Assembly: GCA_964606385.1 (NCBI GenBank)
Contig: CAZSFZ010000010.1
Location: forward strand, 1 to 64,000
Direction of reading: 5' to 3'
DNA: 64,000 bases
DNA from: Aquincolibacterium sp964606385
Lineage (GTDB): Bacteria > Omnitrophota > Omnitrophia > Omnitrophales > Aquincolibacteriaceae
Part shown: positions 1 through 7,547 of the stretch, one piece after another
Layout of the letters: every line of letters starts with the position of its first letter
Numbering within the stretch: the stretch's first letter is position 1
Notes under the pieces: generated by a model
Told to the model about the DNA's origin: nothing
The model's database searches: none
The model's input: only the letters and a program-made list of their open reading frames with translations
Translations under genes and position numbers: made by a program

Positions 1-902
1 CACCCGAGATCATGTTCGAGGTGATCGAGCATCAGGCGCGGCAGGGTGTGGATTTCATGACGATCCATGCGGGCGTTTTGCTGGAGCATTTACCGTTCGT
101 TGAGGGGCGGGTGACGGGGATCGTGAGCCGCGGTGGGGCGATCCTCGCGCGGTGGTGCCAATTCCACCAAAAACAGAATTTCCTCTACGCCCATTTTGAC
201 CGGCTTCTTGAGATCTGTAAAAAATACGACGTGACGATCAGTTTGGGAGACGGGATGCGCCCGGGCTGTCTCGCGGACGCGAGCGACAACGCGCAATTCG
301 CGGAGCTGGACGCGCTTGGGACCCTGACTCTGCGGGCATGGGAGCAGGATGTGCAGGTGATGGTGGAAGGTCCGGGGCACGTGCCGATGGACCAGATCCC
401 CATGAACATCGAACGCCAGATCAAGGTCTGTCACGGCGCGCCTTTTTATGTGCTGGGGCCGCTTGTGACCGATATCGCGCCGGGTTACGATCACATCACT
501 TCCGCGATCGGCGCGGCGATCGCCGCTCAAGCGGGGGCCGCCATGCTCTGTTATGTCACTCCTTGCGAACATTTGCGTTTGCCGAACCTGGAAGATGTGA
601 AACAAGGCGTAATCGCTTACAAGATCGCGGCGCACGCGGCGGATGTCGCGCGCCACCGGCCCGGAGCCCGTGACCGGGATGACGCGCTCGCGAAAGCGCG
701 TTTCGCGTTCGATTGGGAAAAACAGTACGCTTTATGTCTGGATCCGGAGCATGCAAGAAAAACGCATGATGAAGCGCTCCCCGAGGGCGAGGCGCGGAAC
801 GCGGAATATTGTTCCATGTGCGGGGAAGGGTTCTGCGCCATGAACCTTTCCCAGTGTTTGACGGAAGCCGGTAAGAAAAAGCAAGCTTTGCATAAAAAAT
901 GA
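1..902 (+). CDS. thiC: Phosphomethylpyrimidine synthase ThiC, 3' part
   Basis: Radical SAM enzyme that rearranges aminoimidazole ribotide into hydroxymethylpyrimidine phosphate for thiamine synthesis, cytosolic. The reading frame is open to the left edge (codons for P-E-I precede the first Met at 12), so the N-terminal third or so of the protein lies outside the window. About 300 residues are visible, including the barrel segment GVDFMTIHAG and the C-terminal cluster motif CSMCGEGFC (CX2CX4C, about residues 267-275 of the visible part), which is the diagnostic ThiC [4Fe-4S] signature. A MITE-like palindrome follows the stop and separates it from ispG. A TPP riboswitch, if present, would be upstream of the window. 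Confidence 0.97.
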   Translation, partial: PEIMFEVIEHQARQGVDFMTIHAGVLLEHLPFVEGRVTGIVSRGGAILARWCQFHQKQNFLYAHFDRLLEICKKYDVTISLGDGMRPGCLADASDNAQFAELDALGTLTLRAWEQDVQVMVEGPGHVPMDQIPMNIERQIKVCHGAPFYVLGPLVTDIAPGYDHITSAIGAAIAAQAGAAMLCYVTPCEHLRLPNLEDVKQGVIAYKIAAHAADVARHRPGARDRDDALAKARFAFDWEKQYALCLDPEHARKTHDEALPEGEARNAEYCSMCGEGFCAMNLSQCLTEAGKKKQALHKK

Positions 903-922
903 CAAAAGCATAGTTTGGATTT

Positions 923-985
923 TGTCATCCCCGAATGCTTTTATCGGGGATCCACCCCTGGATTCCCGCTTTCGCGGGAATGACA
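923..985. repeat. MITE-like palindrome with TGTCAT ends
   Basis: The 63-bp element starts TGTCATCCCCG and ends CGGGAATGACA, so its ends are inverted repeats. It holds two internal hairpins: ATCCCCG/CGGGGAT at 927-951 and ATTCCCGC/GCGGGAAT at 962-981. Elements of this type, whose translation gives a peptide like DSRFRGND, are widespread in bacterial genomes. It lies between thiC and ispG and may act as a transcript 3' end. It makes a false in-frame N-terminal extension of ispG. Confidence 0.85.
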
Positions 986-1011
986 TAAAAAATGATGTGA
1001 AAAATAAGATT

Positions 1012-2085
1012 ATGAAAAATCAAAATAAGATCTCCAGAAAAAAAACGCGTGCTGTTAAGGTCGGCGGTCTGGTGCTTGGGGATGGGCAGCCGATCCGCAT
1101 CCAGTCCATGACCAAAGTACCGACGCGGGATGTGAAAGCGACACTAGAGCAGATCAGTCGCCTAGAAGAGGCCGGCTGCGAGATCGTGCGCGTCGCGTGT
1201 CCCGGCGAAGAAGACGTTAGAGTCCTCGGAAAGATCAAGGCGAAGATCAAGATCCCGCTCGTGGCCGACATCCACTTCAATTACCGTTATGCCCTGATGG
1301 CGATCAATGAAGGCGTGGACAAGCTGCGCCTCAATCCCGGCAATATCGGTGACAAGGACCGCGTGGGCGAAGTCGTGGAAAAGGCCAAACGCCATCATAT
1401 TCCGATCCGGATCGGCGTGAATTCCGGGTCCCTTGAAAAAGACCTGATGGAAAAGTACGGGCCCACGCCCGAGGCGCTCGTCGAAAGCGCGCGCCGTCAT
1501 GTAAAGATCCTGGAAGCGCTGGATTTCCATGATATCGTGATCTCGCTCAAGACGACCGATGTCCCCTCCATGATCGAATCCTACCGTCTCGCGAGCAGGG
1601 AATTCGATTATCCTTTACACCTCGGCGTTACGGAAGCGGGAACGCTCATCCGCGGCAGTGTCTATAACGCGATCGGGGTCGGGACGCTTCTTCAGGAGGG
1701 GATTGGGGACACGATCCGCGTCTCTCTCACGGCAGATCCCGTGGAAGAGGTCAAAGTCGCTAAGATGATCCTCGAATCGTTAGACCTCCGCCAGGGAGTG
1801 CGGGTGATCTCATGTCCGACCTGCGGACGCTCCGAGATCGATACCGCGAAACTCGCCCAGGAAGTGGAAGCGCGTGCGATGAACCTTAAAGGTCCTCTAA
1901 CGATTGCCGTGATGGGATGCGCCGTGAACGGCCCCGGAGAAGCGCAGGGAGCGGATTTTGCCATCACCGGCGGACAGAAAAAAGGCATGATCTATATCGC
2001 GGGCAAGCAGGAGCGCGTGGTCGACGAAGCGCATCTGGTGGACGAACTCTTTAAAGAGATAGAGAAGCGCCAAAAAGCAATTTAA
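1012..2085 (+). CDS. ispG: 4-hydroxy-3-methylbut-2-en-1-yl diphosphate synthase IspG
   Basis: Converts methylerythritol cyclodiphosphate to HMBPP, the penultimate step of the MEP isoprenoid pathway. The 357-residue protein has the N-terminal TIM-barrel segment (IRIQSMTK, VADIHFNY, LRLNPGNIG) and the C-terminal iron-sulfur ligands CPTCG (about residues 268 and 271) and GCAVNGPGEA (about 303, followed by the catalytic Glu). I place the start at ATG 1012. The frame stays open to 922, but those 30 extra residues are translated from the palindromic repeat at 923-985 and are not part of the family. The last pathway enzyme, IspH, is encoded at 25499, so the two Fe-S enzymes are not in one operon. 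Confidence 0.97.
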   Translation: MKNQNKISRKKTRAVKVGGLVLGDGQPIRIQSMTKVPTRDVKATLEQISRLEEAGCEIVRVACPGEEDVRVLGKIKAKIKIPLVADIHFNYRYALMAINEGVDKLRLNPGNIGDKDRVGEVVEKAKRHHIPIRIGVNSGSLEKDLMEKYGPTPEALVESARRHVKILEALDFHDIVISLKTTDVPSMIESYRLASREFDYPLHLGVTEAGTLIRGSVYNAIGVGTLLQEGIGDTIRVSLTADPVEEVKVAKMILESLDLRQGVRVISCPTCGRSEIDTAKLAQEVEARAMNLKGPLTIAVMGCAVNGPGEAQGADFAITGGQKKGMIYIAGKQERVVDEAHLVDELFKEIEKRQKAI

Positions 2086-2097
2086 AAGAATAACCGC

Positions 2098-2142
2098 TTC
2101 ACACCTCGCAGGTGTGAACCCCCTCACACCTACGAGGTGGGG
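2098..2142. repeat. Palindromic CACACCT(C/A)CG repeat, copy 1
   Basis: TTCACACCT-CGC-AGGTGTGAA (2098-2118) is a perfect 9-bp hairpin. It is followed by a second copy of the core, TCACACCTACGAGGTGGGG. The same core forms the longer palindrome at 18481-18516. The end of the repeat (GGTGGGGAAGG) supplies the Shine-Dalgarno-like purine run in front of the GTG start of mqnE at 2151. Confidence 0.8.
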
Positions 2143-2150
2143 AAGGTTTT

Positions 2151-3236
2151 GTGAGCCAGGATCCCAGCCTTTTTACGGAAATCGTTAAAAAAATCCGAAG
2201 TCACGAGCGTCTTTCTGCTGAAGATGGGCTCCGGCTTTTCCGAAGTTCTGATATTCTCACCATCGGTCGGATGGCGCACGCGGTCCGGGAGCGGATGCAC
2301 GGCCGCCGGGCCTTTTATGCCGTCAACCTTCACTTGAATCCCACGAATATTTGTTCCGTCCGCTGCGACTTTTGCGCTTTTTCCCGGGATGCCGGCGATG
2401 AAGATGCTTACGCGCTCACCTTGGATGATATTGAGCAAAAAGTTAAGGAAGCCGCCGCTTGTTATCAGATCAATGAAGTTCATATGGTGGGCGGCCATAA
2501 CCCGCAGCTCGGGCTCGACTATTATCTGGAGATGCTGAAGCGGATCAAAAAGACGGCGCCGGGAATTTTCATCAAGGCCTTCAGCGCACCTGAGATCGAT
2601 TCCATGGCCCGGCAAGCAGGGATCTCCTGGGAGGAAGTTTTGCGTTCTTTGAAACAGGCTGGACTCGATAGCATGCCGGGCGGCGGCGCCGAGATATTCG
2701 ATCCCGAGGTGCGGTCTAAAATTTGTCCAAAGAAAATATCCGGTGAAGCATGGATTGAGATCCACCGAATGGCGCACGGGATCGGGCTTCAAACGAACGC
2801 CACGATGCTTTATGGGCATATTGAAAACGATGAACACCGCGTCGCGCATCTTATAAAACTCCGGGAACTTCAGGATGAAACCCAGGGGTTCAACGCTTTT
2901 GTGCCGCTTTCTTATCATCCCGGGAATAACCGGCTCCAGGGGATGCCGGAGACCGGCGGTTTTCTGGATCTGAAAGTGCTTTCCATTTCCCGGCTTCTTC
3001 TGGATAATATCTCTCATATCAAGGCCCACGGGTCGGCGACGGACCTGAAGTTCGTTCAGGCGGCGCTCTCGTTCGGGGCGGATGATATGGGGGGAACGAA
3101 CCTTCACGAAAAAGTCATGCGGGAAGCGGGGGGGCGAGCCCCCGAGGGCTTAAGTTCCGACGACCTTGTCCGATGTATCATAGGCGCGGGATTTGAACCG
3201 TGCAGGGTCGATAGTTCCTATACAGTCAAATCATAA
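2151..3236 (+). CDS. mqnE: Aminofutalosine synthase MqnE (radical SAM)
   Basis: Adds the carboxyvinyl product of MqnA to adenosine through a radical SAM reaction, giving aminofutalosine in the futalosine route to menaquinone. The protein (361 aa, GTG start after GGGGAAGG) has the SAM cluster motif CSVRCDFC (C68, C72, C75; CX3CX2C). The downstream segments PLSYHPGNN, SRLLLDNISHIKAH and LSFGADDMGGT match MqnE better than MqnC or the F420 enzymes CofG/H. No other mqn gene is in the window. It is followed by greA after 11 bp, so co-transcription is likely. MqnC is the main alternative; the GADDMGGT segment argues for MqnE. Confidence 0.85.
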   Translation: MSQDPSLFTEIVKKIRSHERLSAEDGLRLFRSSDILTIGRMAHAVRERMHGRRAFYAVNLHLNPTNICSVRCDFCAFSRDAGDEDAYALTLDDIEQKVKEAAACYQINEVHMVGGHNPQLGLDYYLEMLKRIKKTAPGIFIKAFSAPEIDSMARQAGISWEEVLRSLKQAGLDSMPGGGAEIFDPEVRSKICPKKISGEAWIEIHRMAHGIGLQTNATMLYGHIENDEHRVAHLIKLRELQDETQGFNAFVPLSYHPGNNRLQGMPETGGFLDLKVLSISRLLLDNISHIKAHGSATDLKFVQAALSFGADDMGGTNLHEKVMREAGGRAPEGLSSDDLVRCIIGAGFEPCRVDSSYTVKS

Positions 3237-3247
3237 AGGATTTTTGA

Positions 3248-3727
3248 ATGATGTCAGAAAAAGCGATCTTGACGCAGCAGGGTTATGACAAGCTTTACGA
3301 GGAATTGAATTTCCTGAAGACCAAAAAACGCCGCGAGGTCGCGGATCAGCTTGAGAAGGCCCGGGCGCACGGCGATCTCAGCGAGAATGCCGACTGGGAA
3401 ACCGCCAAAGAGACCAAACACCAGCTGGAGATCCGGATCGGCCAGCTTGAGGCGCGGCTCGCGAACGCGAAGATCGTCAATAAAGAAGACATCGCCCAGG
3501 ATAAGGCGTATCTGACGGCCAAAGTCAAAGTCAAGAATTTGGATAGCGGTGATATCTTTGATTACACGCTCGTGTCCCAGGACGAGGCGAATTTCGACGA
3601 AGGAAAGATCTCGGTGACCTCGCCGATCGGCCGCGGGATCCTCGGAAAATCTTTAAGCGAAGAATTTTCGGTTCAAGTCCCGGCCGGAAAGCTCAAACTC
3701 AAAATCATGGAGATCCAATATGAATAA
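3248..3727 (+). CDS. greA: Transcription elongation factor GreA
   Basis: Rescues backtracked RNA polymerase by stimulating transcript cleavage through the secondary channel. At 159 residues it has the family length. Residues 1-75 form the N-terminal coiled coil with the acidic tip (DLSENADWETAKE). The C-terminal FKBP-like domain carries SPIGRGILGKS. The start ATG at 3248 is followed directly by a second ATG; either could be used. The 3' end overlaps the next gene by 8 bp. Confidence 0.96.
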   Translation: MMSEKAILTQQGYDKLYEELNFLKTKKRREVADQLEKARAHGDLSENADWETAKETKHQLEIRIGQLEARLANAKIVNKEDIAQDKAYLTAKVKVKNLDSGDIFDYTLVSQDEANFDEGKISVTSPIGRGILGKSLSEEFSVQVPAGKLKLKIMEIQYE

Positions 3728-4535
3728 AACAGCCTCGTTTTTCCTCGCACCGATCACCTCGATTTTTTCCCGTGATGTTTATCAGGATGCTGCGAAGGCT
3801 TCAGGCGGCAAGGGAGTCCTTTATATTCTCTACTGGTCATTTTTAATCGCACTAATCGTTACCATAATGGTCGTTTCTCAGCTGATGCCTATGTCGGATA
3901 AGTTTGTTGCTTGGGCTCAAAAAGAAATGCCTGTTGTCATATGGACGCCAGATGGAATATCCCTTGCAGACGGACAAGAAAAAGCGATTTTAAATCACCC
4001 GACCTATGGTCCTATAGCCATTTTTGATATGAAAAAGACTTCAGTCACGAAAGAAGACATGAGGGAGGTATATGTTTTCGTCACTTCAACCAAAGTATTC
4101 GTGAAAAACGGATCTGGTTCAATTGAAGAACGCAATATCACCAAGACGGGGCTCAAGGCTCAACGGGAACTTCCTCCCAAGGTGCGAATTACCGGAGAGT
4201 GGATAGGAAAATTTTACCAGACCGCAAAAAGGGCTTTTATGCTTTTGTTCCCGTTTTTGGTGCTCGCTGGATCATTTTTTGCTTTTTTGATTGGAAATTT
4301 GTTGTATTCAATCGCGGGTCTTTTGCTTAATTTAATGCGCAAGAGCAAGCTGCGGTATGGGGCGATTTTTAATCTTACTTGTTTCGCGACAGGCGTTTCA
4401 TTAACCCTGATGTTAATCAAAACTTTAACTCCGCTTCGTATGATGCCATGGCCTATTTCCATAAGCATTATTATCAGTTTGCTCTATATGTTTTTTGCGT
4501 TCAGGATTACGGATAGCGATAACGCCAAAGCCTAG
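3720..4535 (+). CDS. DUF1189-like integral membrane protein
   Basis: The 271-residue protein has one membrane segment near residues 35-58, an extracytoplasmic-looking domain of about 115 residues, then a cluster of three or four hydrophobic segments (about 172-262). This layout and the N-terminal segment SIFSRDVYQDAAK resemble the DUF1189 family, whose function is unknown to me. It overlaps greA by 8 bp, which suggests translational coupling. Its stop codon shares the palindrome CTAG with the stop of the convergent gene at 4532. Base composition is somewhat more AT-rich than its neighbours. Confidence 0.65.
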   Translation: MNKTASFFLAPITSIFSRDVYQDAAKASGGKGVLYILYWSFLIALIVTIMVVSQLMPMSDKFVAWAQKEMPVVIWTPDGISLADGQEKAILNHPTYGPIAIFDMKKTSVTKEDMREVYVFVTSTKVFVKNGSGSIEERNITKTGLKAQRELPPKVRITGEWIGKFYQTAKRAFMLLFPFLVLAGSFFAFLIGNLLYSIAGLLLNLMRKSKLRYGAIFNLTCFATGVSLTLMLIKTLTPLRMMPWPISISIIISLLYMFFAFRITDSDNAKA

Positions 4536-5425
4536 AGGCAAGATTCGCTGGACAGGGAAGCGGGAAGTTTCTTTTCACGTTTGGTTTCAAAATAAGAGAT
4601 CAGGGAACCGCTTCCCACGATCAGGCCGATACCGGTCGCTGTTACCCCTGTGACGGCATCTCCCCAGAACAGCCATCCGTATCCAAACGCAAGGACCGGA
4701 TGAAGGTAGGAGAACGGTGTGACCAGATAGGCCGGAGCGCGGCGCAATGCGGTGGTCATCCAGACCTGTCCGTAGAAGGAAAAGATCACCACGCCGGCGA
4801 CCAGTCCCCATTCCCCGAGGGTCGGCCCCTTCCATTCCCTCAGGAAAAAAAGAGAGCCTATCGTTGAGATCATCGTGAAATAAAAGATCACGGTGTAAGG
4901 CGATTCGCGGTGCCGGATCGTGCGGATCGAAAGATAAGCAAAGGCCGCGAAGACCGAAGAAAGCAAGGCGAGCCACACATAAGCATTCCATGCCAGAGGA
5001 GCCCGGGCGTTAAGAAGGATGACGCCCGCGAACGATAAGAGGACCAGCAGGCACAGGGAAAAGCTGGGCCGTTCTTTCAAAAAAAAGAAGGAGAAAATGA
5101 CCGTAAAGATCGGCGCCGTGTAATTCAGCATAATGGCCATCCCCAGCTCCATTTTGGAGATCGTATAAAAATGAAGGATCAGGGCTAAGAATCCGCAAAC
5201 GCCCCGGGCCGTCAGCTTGAGCCTTTCTTCGCCCCAGAGCGAAACTTTTTTTTGCCAAATGAAAGGGAGCACGATGAGCATTCCGAAAAAGCTACGGAAG
5301 AAAACGATCTGGAAGGGAGACAGCGAAGCGCTGAGGTATTTAACGCAAAGGGCCATCGCGGAGAAACAGAGGGCGCTTTGCGACATCAGGCGGATCCCGG
5401 AAAGATAAAGTTTGGAGCGTTTCAT
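4532..5425 (-). CDS. EamA/DMT-family transporter
   Basis: Predicted inner-membrane exporter of the drug/metabolite transporter superfamily, substrate unknown. The 297-residue protein has about ten hydrophobic segments in two five-helix halves, with typical family stretches near the ends of helices (SPFQIVFFRSFFG, LNYTAPIF, FSYLHPVLAF). The second-half stretch TPFSYLHPVLAFGYGWLFW matches the conserved EamA repeat. The C-terminal tail is basic. It probably follows the alcohol dehydrogenase gene on the same strand, with a palindromic repeat between them. Confidence 0.88.
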   Translation of the reverse strand: MKRSKLYLSGIRLMSQSALCFSAMALCVKYLSASLSPFQIVFFRSFFGMLIVLPFIWQKKVSLWGEERLKLTARGVCGFLALILHFYTISKMELGMAIMLNYTAPIFTVIFSFFFLKERPSFSLCLLVLLSFAGVILLNARAPLAWNAYVWLALLSSVFAAFAYLSIRTIRHRESPYTVIFYFTMISTIGSLFFLREWKGPTLGEWGLVAGVVIFSFYGQVWMTTALRRAPAYLVTPFSYLHPVLAFGYGWLFWGDAVTGVTATGIGLIVGSGSLISYFETKREKKLPASLSSESCL

Positions 5426-5436
5426 ATATTTCGTTC

Positions 5437-5502
5437 AGCGCTCAACGCGCAACGTCAAAACCGAGGCTCTTTCGTTGTGCGTTGCGCGCGGCACGTTGCG
5501 CT
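5437..5502. repeat. GCGCAACG/CGTTGCGC inverted repeat
   Basis: Outer arms AGCGC (5437-5441) and GCGCT (5498-5502) enclose inner arms CGCGCAACG (5446-5454) and CGTTGCGCG (5480-5488). The right end overlaps the stop codon of the alcohol dehydrogenase. It lies between two same-strand genes and could act as a weak terminator or be a dispersed repeat. Confidence 0.6.
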
Positions 5503-6538
5503 AGGGTTTCAGAATGATCTTTCCGAAGTTTTCGCGGGAGAGCATGCGGTTCAGGGCTTGGCGCGCTTCCCTTAAAGGGAAAATCCGGTCGATCACGGGG
5601 CGCAACCGGCCGTCCTGGATACGCCGTACAATGCGGTGAAGTTCCTGGATCCCTCCCATGTAAGACCCCATAACAGAAAGCTGATGGGTGTAAAGGTAGC
5701 GGAGATCGAAGCTGACGGTACGGCCCGCGGTCGCTCCGCAGGTCACGATCCGGCCCTTTTTCTTAAGGCACAAAATGCTTTTTGTGAAAACTTCACCTCC
5801 GATATGTTCGAAAATAACGTCGACCCCTTCGCTTTGGGTGAGGCGCATCACCTCCGTTTGAAAATCCTTCAGTTTATAATTGATGACAAGATCCGCGCCG
5901 AGCGCTTTGGCCCGCTTGACCTTTTCTTCGCTTCCCACCGTAGTGATCACCCGGGCCCCCAGGAGTTTGGCGATCTGGATCGCCGCGCTGCCGATCCCGC
6001 TGCCCCCGGCATGAATGAGCACCGTTTCTTTTTTTTGAAGGGAGGCGCGTGTGACGAGGATGTGCCAGGCGGTCAGGAACACGAGCGGGACCGCCGCCCA
6101 GGATTCCACGCCGAGTTTCCCCGGAACGGGAATAATGTTCCGCGCCGGGACCTTCACATATTCCGCGAAGCCCCCGTTATTCTGAAAACCCACGATCTCG
6201 TATTTCGGACAAAGACTGTCCCATCCCGACTTGCAGTAGGAACATTTCCCGCAGGAGATCCCGGGGGCGACGATCACGGGCTTATGGAGGGGAACCCCGT
6301 GAGCCTTTTTTCCTTTTTCGACGACTTCACCCGCGATATCGCAGCCCAGGATATGAGGCAGGCTGACCTTGACGCCGGGCATGCCCCCGAGCACCCACAG
6401 GTCCAAATGGTTCAGGGCGCAAGCCCCGACTTTGACCAGGGCATCTTTTTTCCCGATTTCGGGGATAGGGGCGTAAGTCTCTTCCAGTTCGGAAGTCGTA
6501 CCGTGTTTTCTAAAAATAACAGCTTTCATTTTCGCCAT
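5501..6538 (-). CDS. Zinc-binding alcohol dehydrogenase / quinone oxidoreductase family (MDR)
   Basis: NAD(P)H-dependent oxidoreductase of the medium-chain dehydrogenase superfamily, substrate not predictable. The 345-residue protein has the GroES-like domain with catalytic-zinc residues (CALNHLD, then H in the SLPHILGCDIAGEV stretch). It also has a structural-zinc loop CGKCSYCKSGWDSLC (CX2CX2CX7C) and the Rossmann motif HAGGSGIGSAAIQIAK. I chose ATG 6538 because AAAGGA lies just upstream and homology begins at MKAVIF. The open frame continues to 6904 through the hairpin array, which is not coding. Confidence 0.92.
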   Translation of the reverse strand: MAKMKAVIFRKHGTTSELEETYAPIPEIGKKDALVKVGACALNHLDLWVLGGMPGVKVSLPHILGCDIAGEVVEKGKKAHGVPLHKPVIVAPGISCGKCSYCKSGWDSLCPKYEIVGFQNNGGFAEYVKVPARNIIPVPGKLGVESWAAVPLVFLTAWHILVTRASLQKKETVLIHAGGSGIGSAAIQIAKLLGARVITTVGSEEKVKRAKALGADLVINYKLKDFQTEVMRLTQSEGVDVIFEHIGGEVFTKSILCLKKKGRIVTCGATAGRTVSFDLRYLYTHQLSVMGSYMGGIQELHRIVRRIQDGRLRPVIDRIFPLREARQALNRMLSRENFGKIILKP

Positions 6539-6595
6539 AAAAATTCCTTTGTTTGCGGAGTATACTTGAAATGCGAATCGAGGACAATGCTGATA

Positions 6596-6760
6596 GTCCC
6601 AATACCAACCAATCGAAGCGAAGCTGAGATTGGGGCAATCCTGTCCTTGTCTTTTATTTTTTTGATTGAAGGTGACAAGGACTGTGCTGATTACCCGTAT
6701 ATTTTTAAATGGTTGAGAATCAGTGCTGACTTCCAATAGAGAAAAGAAAATAATAGTCAG
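6596..6760. repeat. Array of four successive hairpins (hairpin-unit family, locus 4)
   Basis: Four stem-loops follow each other. h1 is GTCCCAAT/ATTGGGGC (6596-6603 with 6629-6636, one T-G wobble). h2 is GTCCTTGTC/GACAAGGAC (6643-6651 with 6674-6682). h3 is CTGATT/AATCAG (6687-6692 with 6718-6723). h4 is CTGACT/AGTCAG (6726-6731 with 6755-6760). Loops are 22-25 nt, spacers 2-8 nt. The h2 loop read on the minus strand (ACCTTCAATCAAAAAAATAA) and the h3/h4 loops on the plus strand resemble the loops of the elements at 28402, 36407 and 43598. It sits between the divergent adh and nth genes. Confidence 0.8.
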
Positions 6761-6811
6761 GATGACAATTGTCCTGAACGGGGGACCTTGTCTGTAGTAT
6801 ATTGTCGCTCT

Positions 6812-7477
6812 ATGAAGGAAACCTTGGAAGCCAGAAAAAAGAGGGTTCGGTCGATCTTCTGCCGTTTGCGCCGGGCTTATCCCGGTATCCAATGCGGCAT
6901 TCATTTCTCGACCCCTTGGGAATTACTGGTAGCCACCATCCTTTCCGCCCAGTGTACCGACAAGCTGGTCAATCAGGTGACGCCCGCTCTCTTCAAGAAA
7001 TATCCCGATGCACGGGCTTTTGCTGAAGCCGATCCCGGAGAAATTGAAAAAGCGATCCATAGCACCGGTTTTTACAGGAACAAGACCAAAAATATCCTCG
7101 GCGCGGCCCGGGAAGTTCTCGAGGGGTTCCAGGGTCAAGTTCCAGCCCGCATGGAGGATCTTGTGACGATCCCGGGAGTGGGTAGAAAAACGGCCAATGT
7201 GATCTTGGGGCATGCGTTCGGCATACCCGGGATCTCGGTCGACACCCACATGATCCGTATCAACTTCCTTTTAGGTCTGACGCGCCACAAGGATCCCGTG
7301 AAGATCGAGTTCGACCTGATGCAGCTCGTGCCCCGCAGGAACTGGACGCTTTATTCAAGCCTTGTGATCCACCATGGCCGGGTCCGGTGTTTCGCACGAA
7401 GGCCCGATTGCGCCGGTTGCGAGATACGGGCCTATTGCCCTTATGGGAAGCGGCGGGTCGCGTCCGGGCGGGGATAG
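6812..7477 (+). CDS. nth: Endonuclease III (DNA glycosylase/AP lyase)
   Basis: Base-excision-repair enzyme that removes oxidised pyrimidines and cuts at the abasic site. From ATG 6812 it is 221 residues. The helix-hairpin-helix IPGVGRKTANV carries catalytic Lys126. Asp144 in SVDTHM is the catalytic Asp. The C-terminal [4Fe-4S] ligands are C193, C200, C203 and C209 (CX6CX2CX5C). The frame opens at TTG 6788, but MKETLEARKK is the usual N-terminus. No clear ribosome-binding site precedes it. The four-hairpin array lies upstream. Confidence 0.95.
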   Translation: MKETLEARKKRVRSIFCRLRRAYPGIQCGIHFSTPWELLVATILSAQCTDKLVNQVTPALFKKYPDARAFAEADPGEIEKAIHSTGFYRNKTKNILGAAREVLEGFQGQVPARMEDLVTIPGVGRKTANVILGHAFGIPGISVDTHMIRINFLLGLTRHKDPVKIEFDLMQLVPRRNWTLYSSLVIHHGRVRCFARRPDCAGCEIRAYCPYGKRRVASGRG

Positions 7478-7547
7478 TTTTAAAGTTTACGCTCGGGGAA
7501 TCCGAAACTTTAAGGAAGAGCGCATCACAGTATAAGAGAAAAGGGCT

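Noticed and set aside
5636..6739. A 367-codon plus-strand open frame
   Set aside because: It is opposite to the zinc alcohol dehydrogenase and runs into the hairpin array; no family sequence is visible.
6596..6760. CRISPR array
   Set aside because: The units are inverted repeats with changing stems, not direct repeats separated by unique spacers, and no cas gene is near.
6788..6811. TTG start of nth at 6788
   Set aside because: The extra residues are not conserved in endonuclease III and the ATG at 6812 gives the usual N-terminus.
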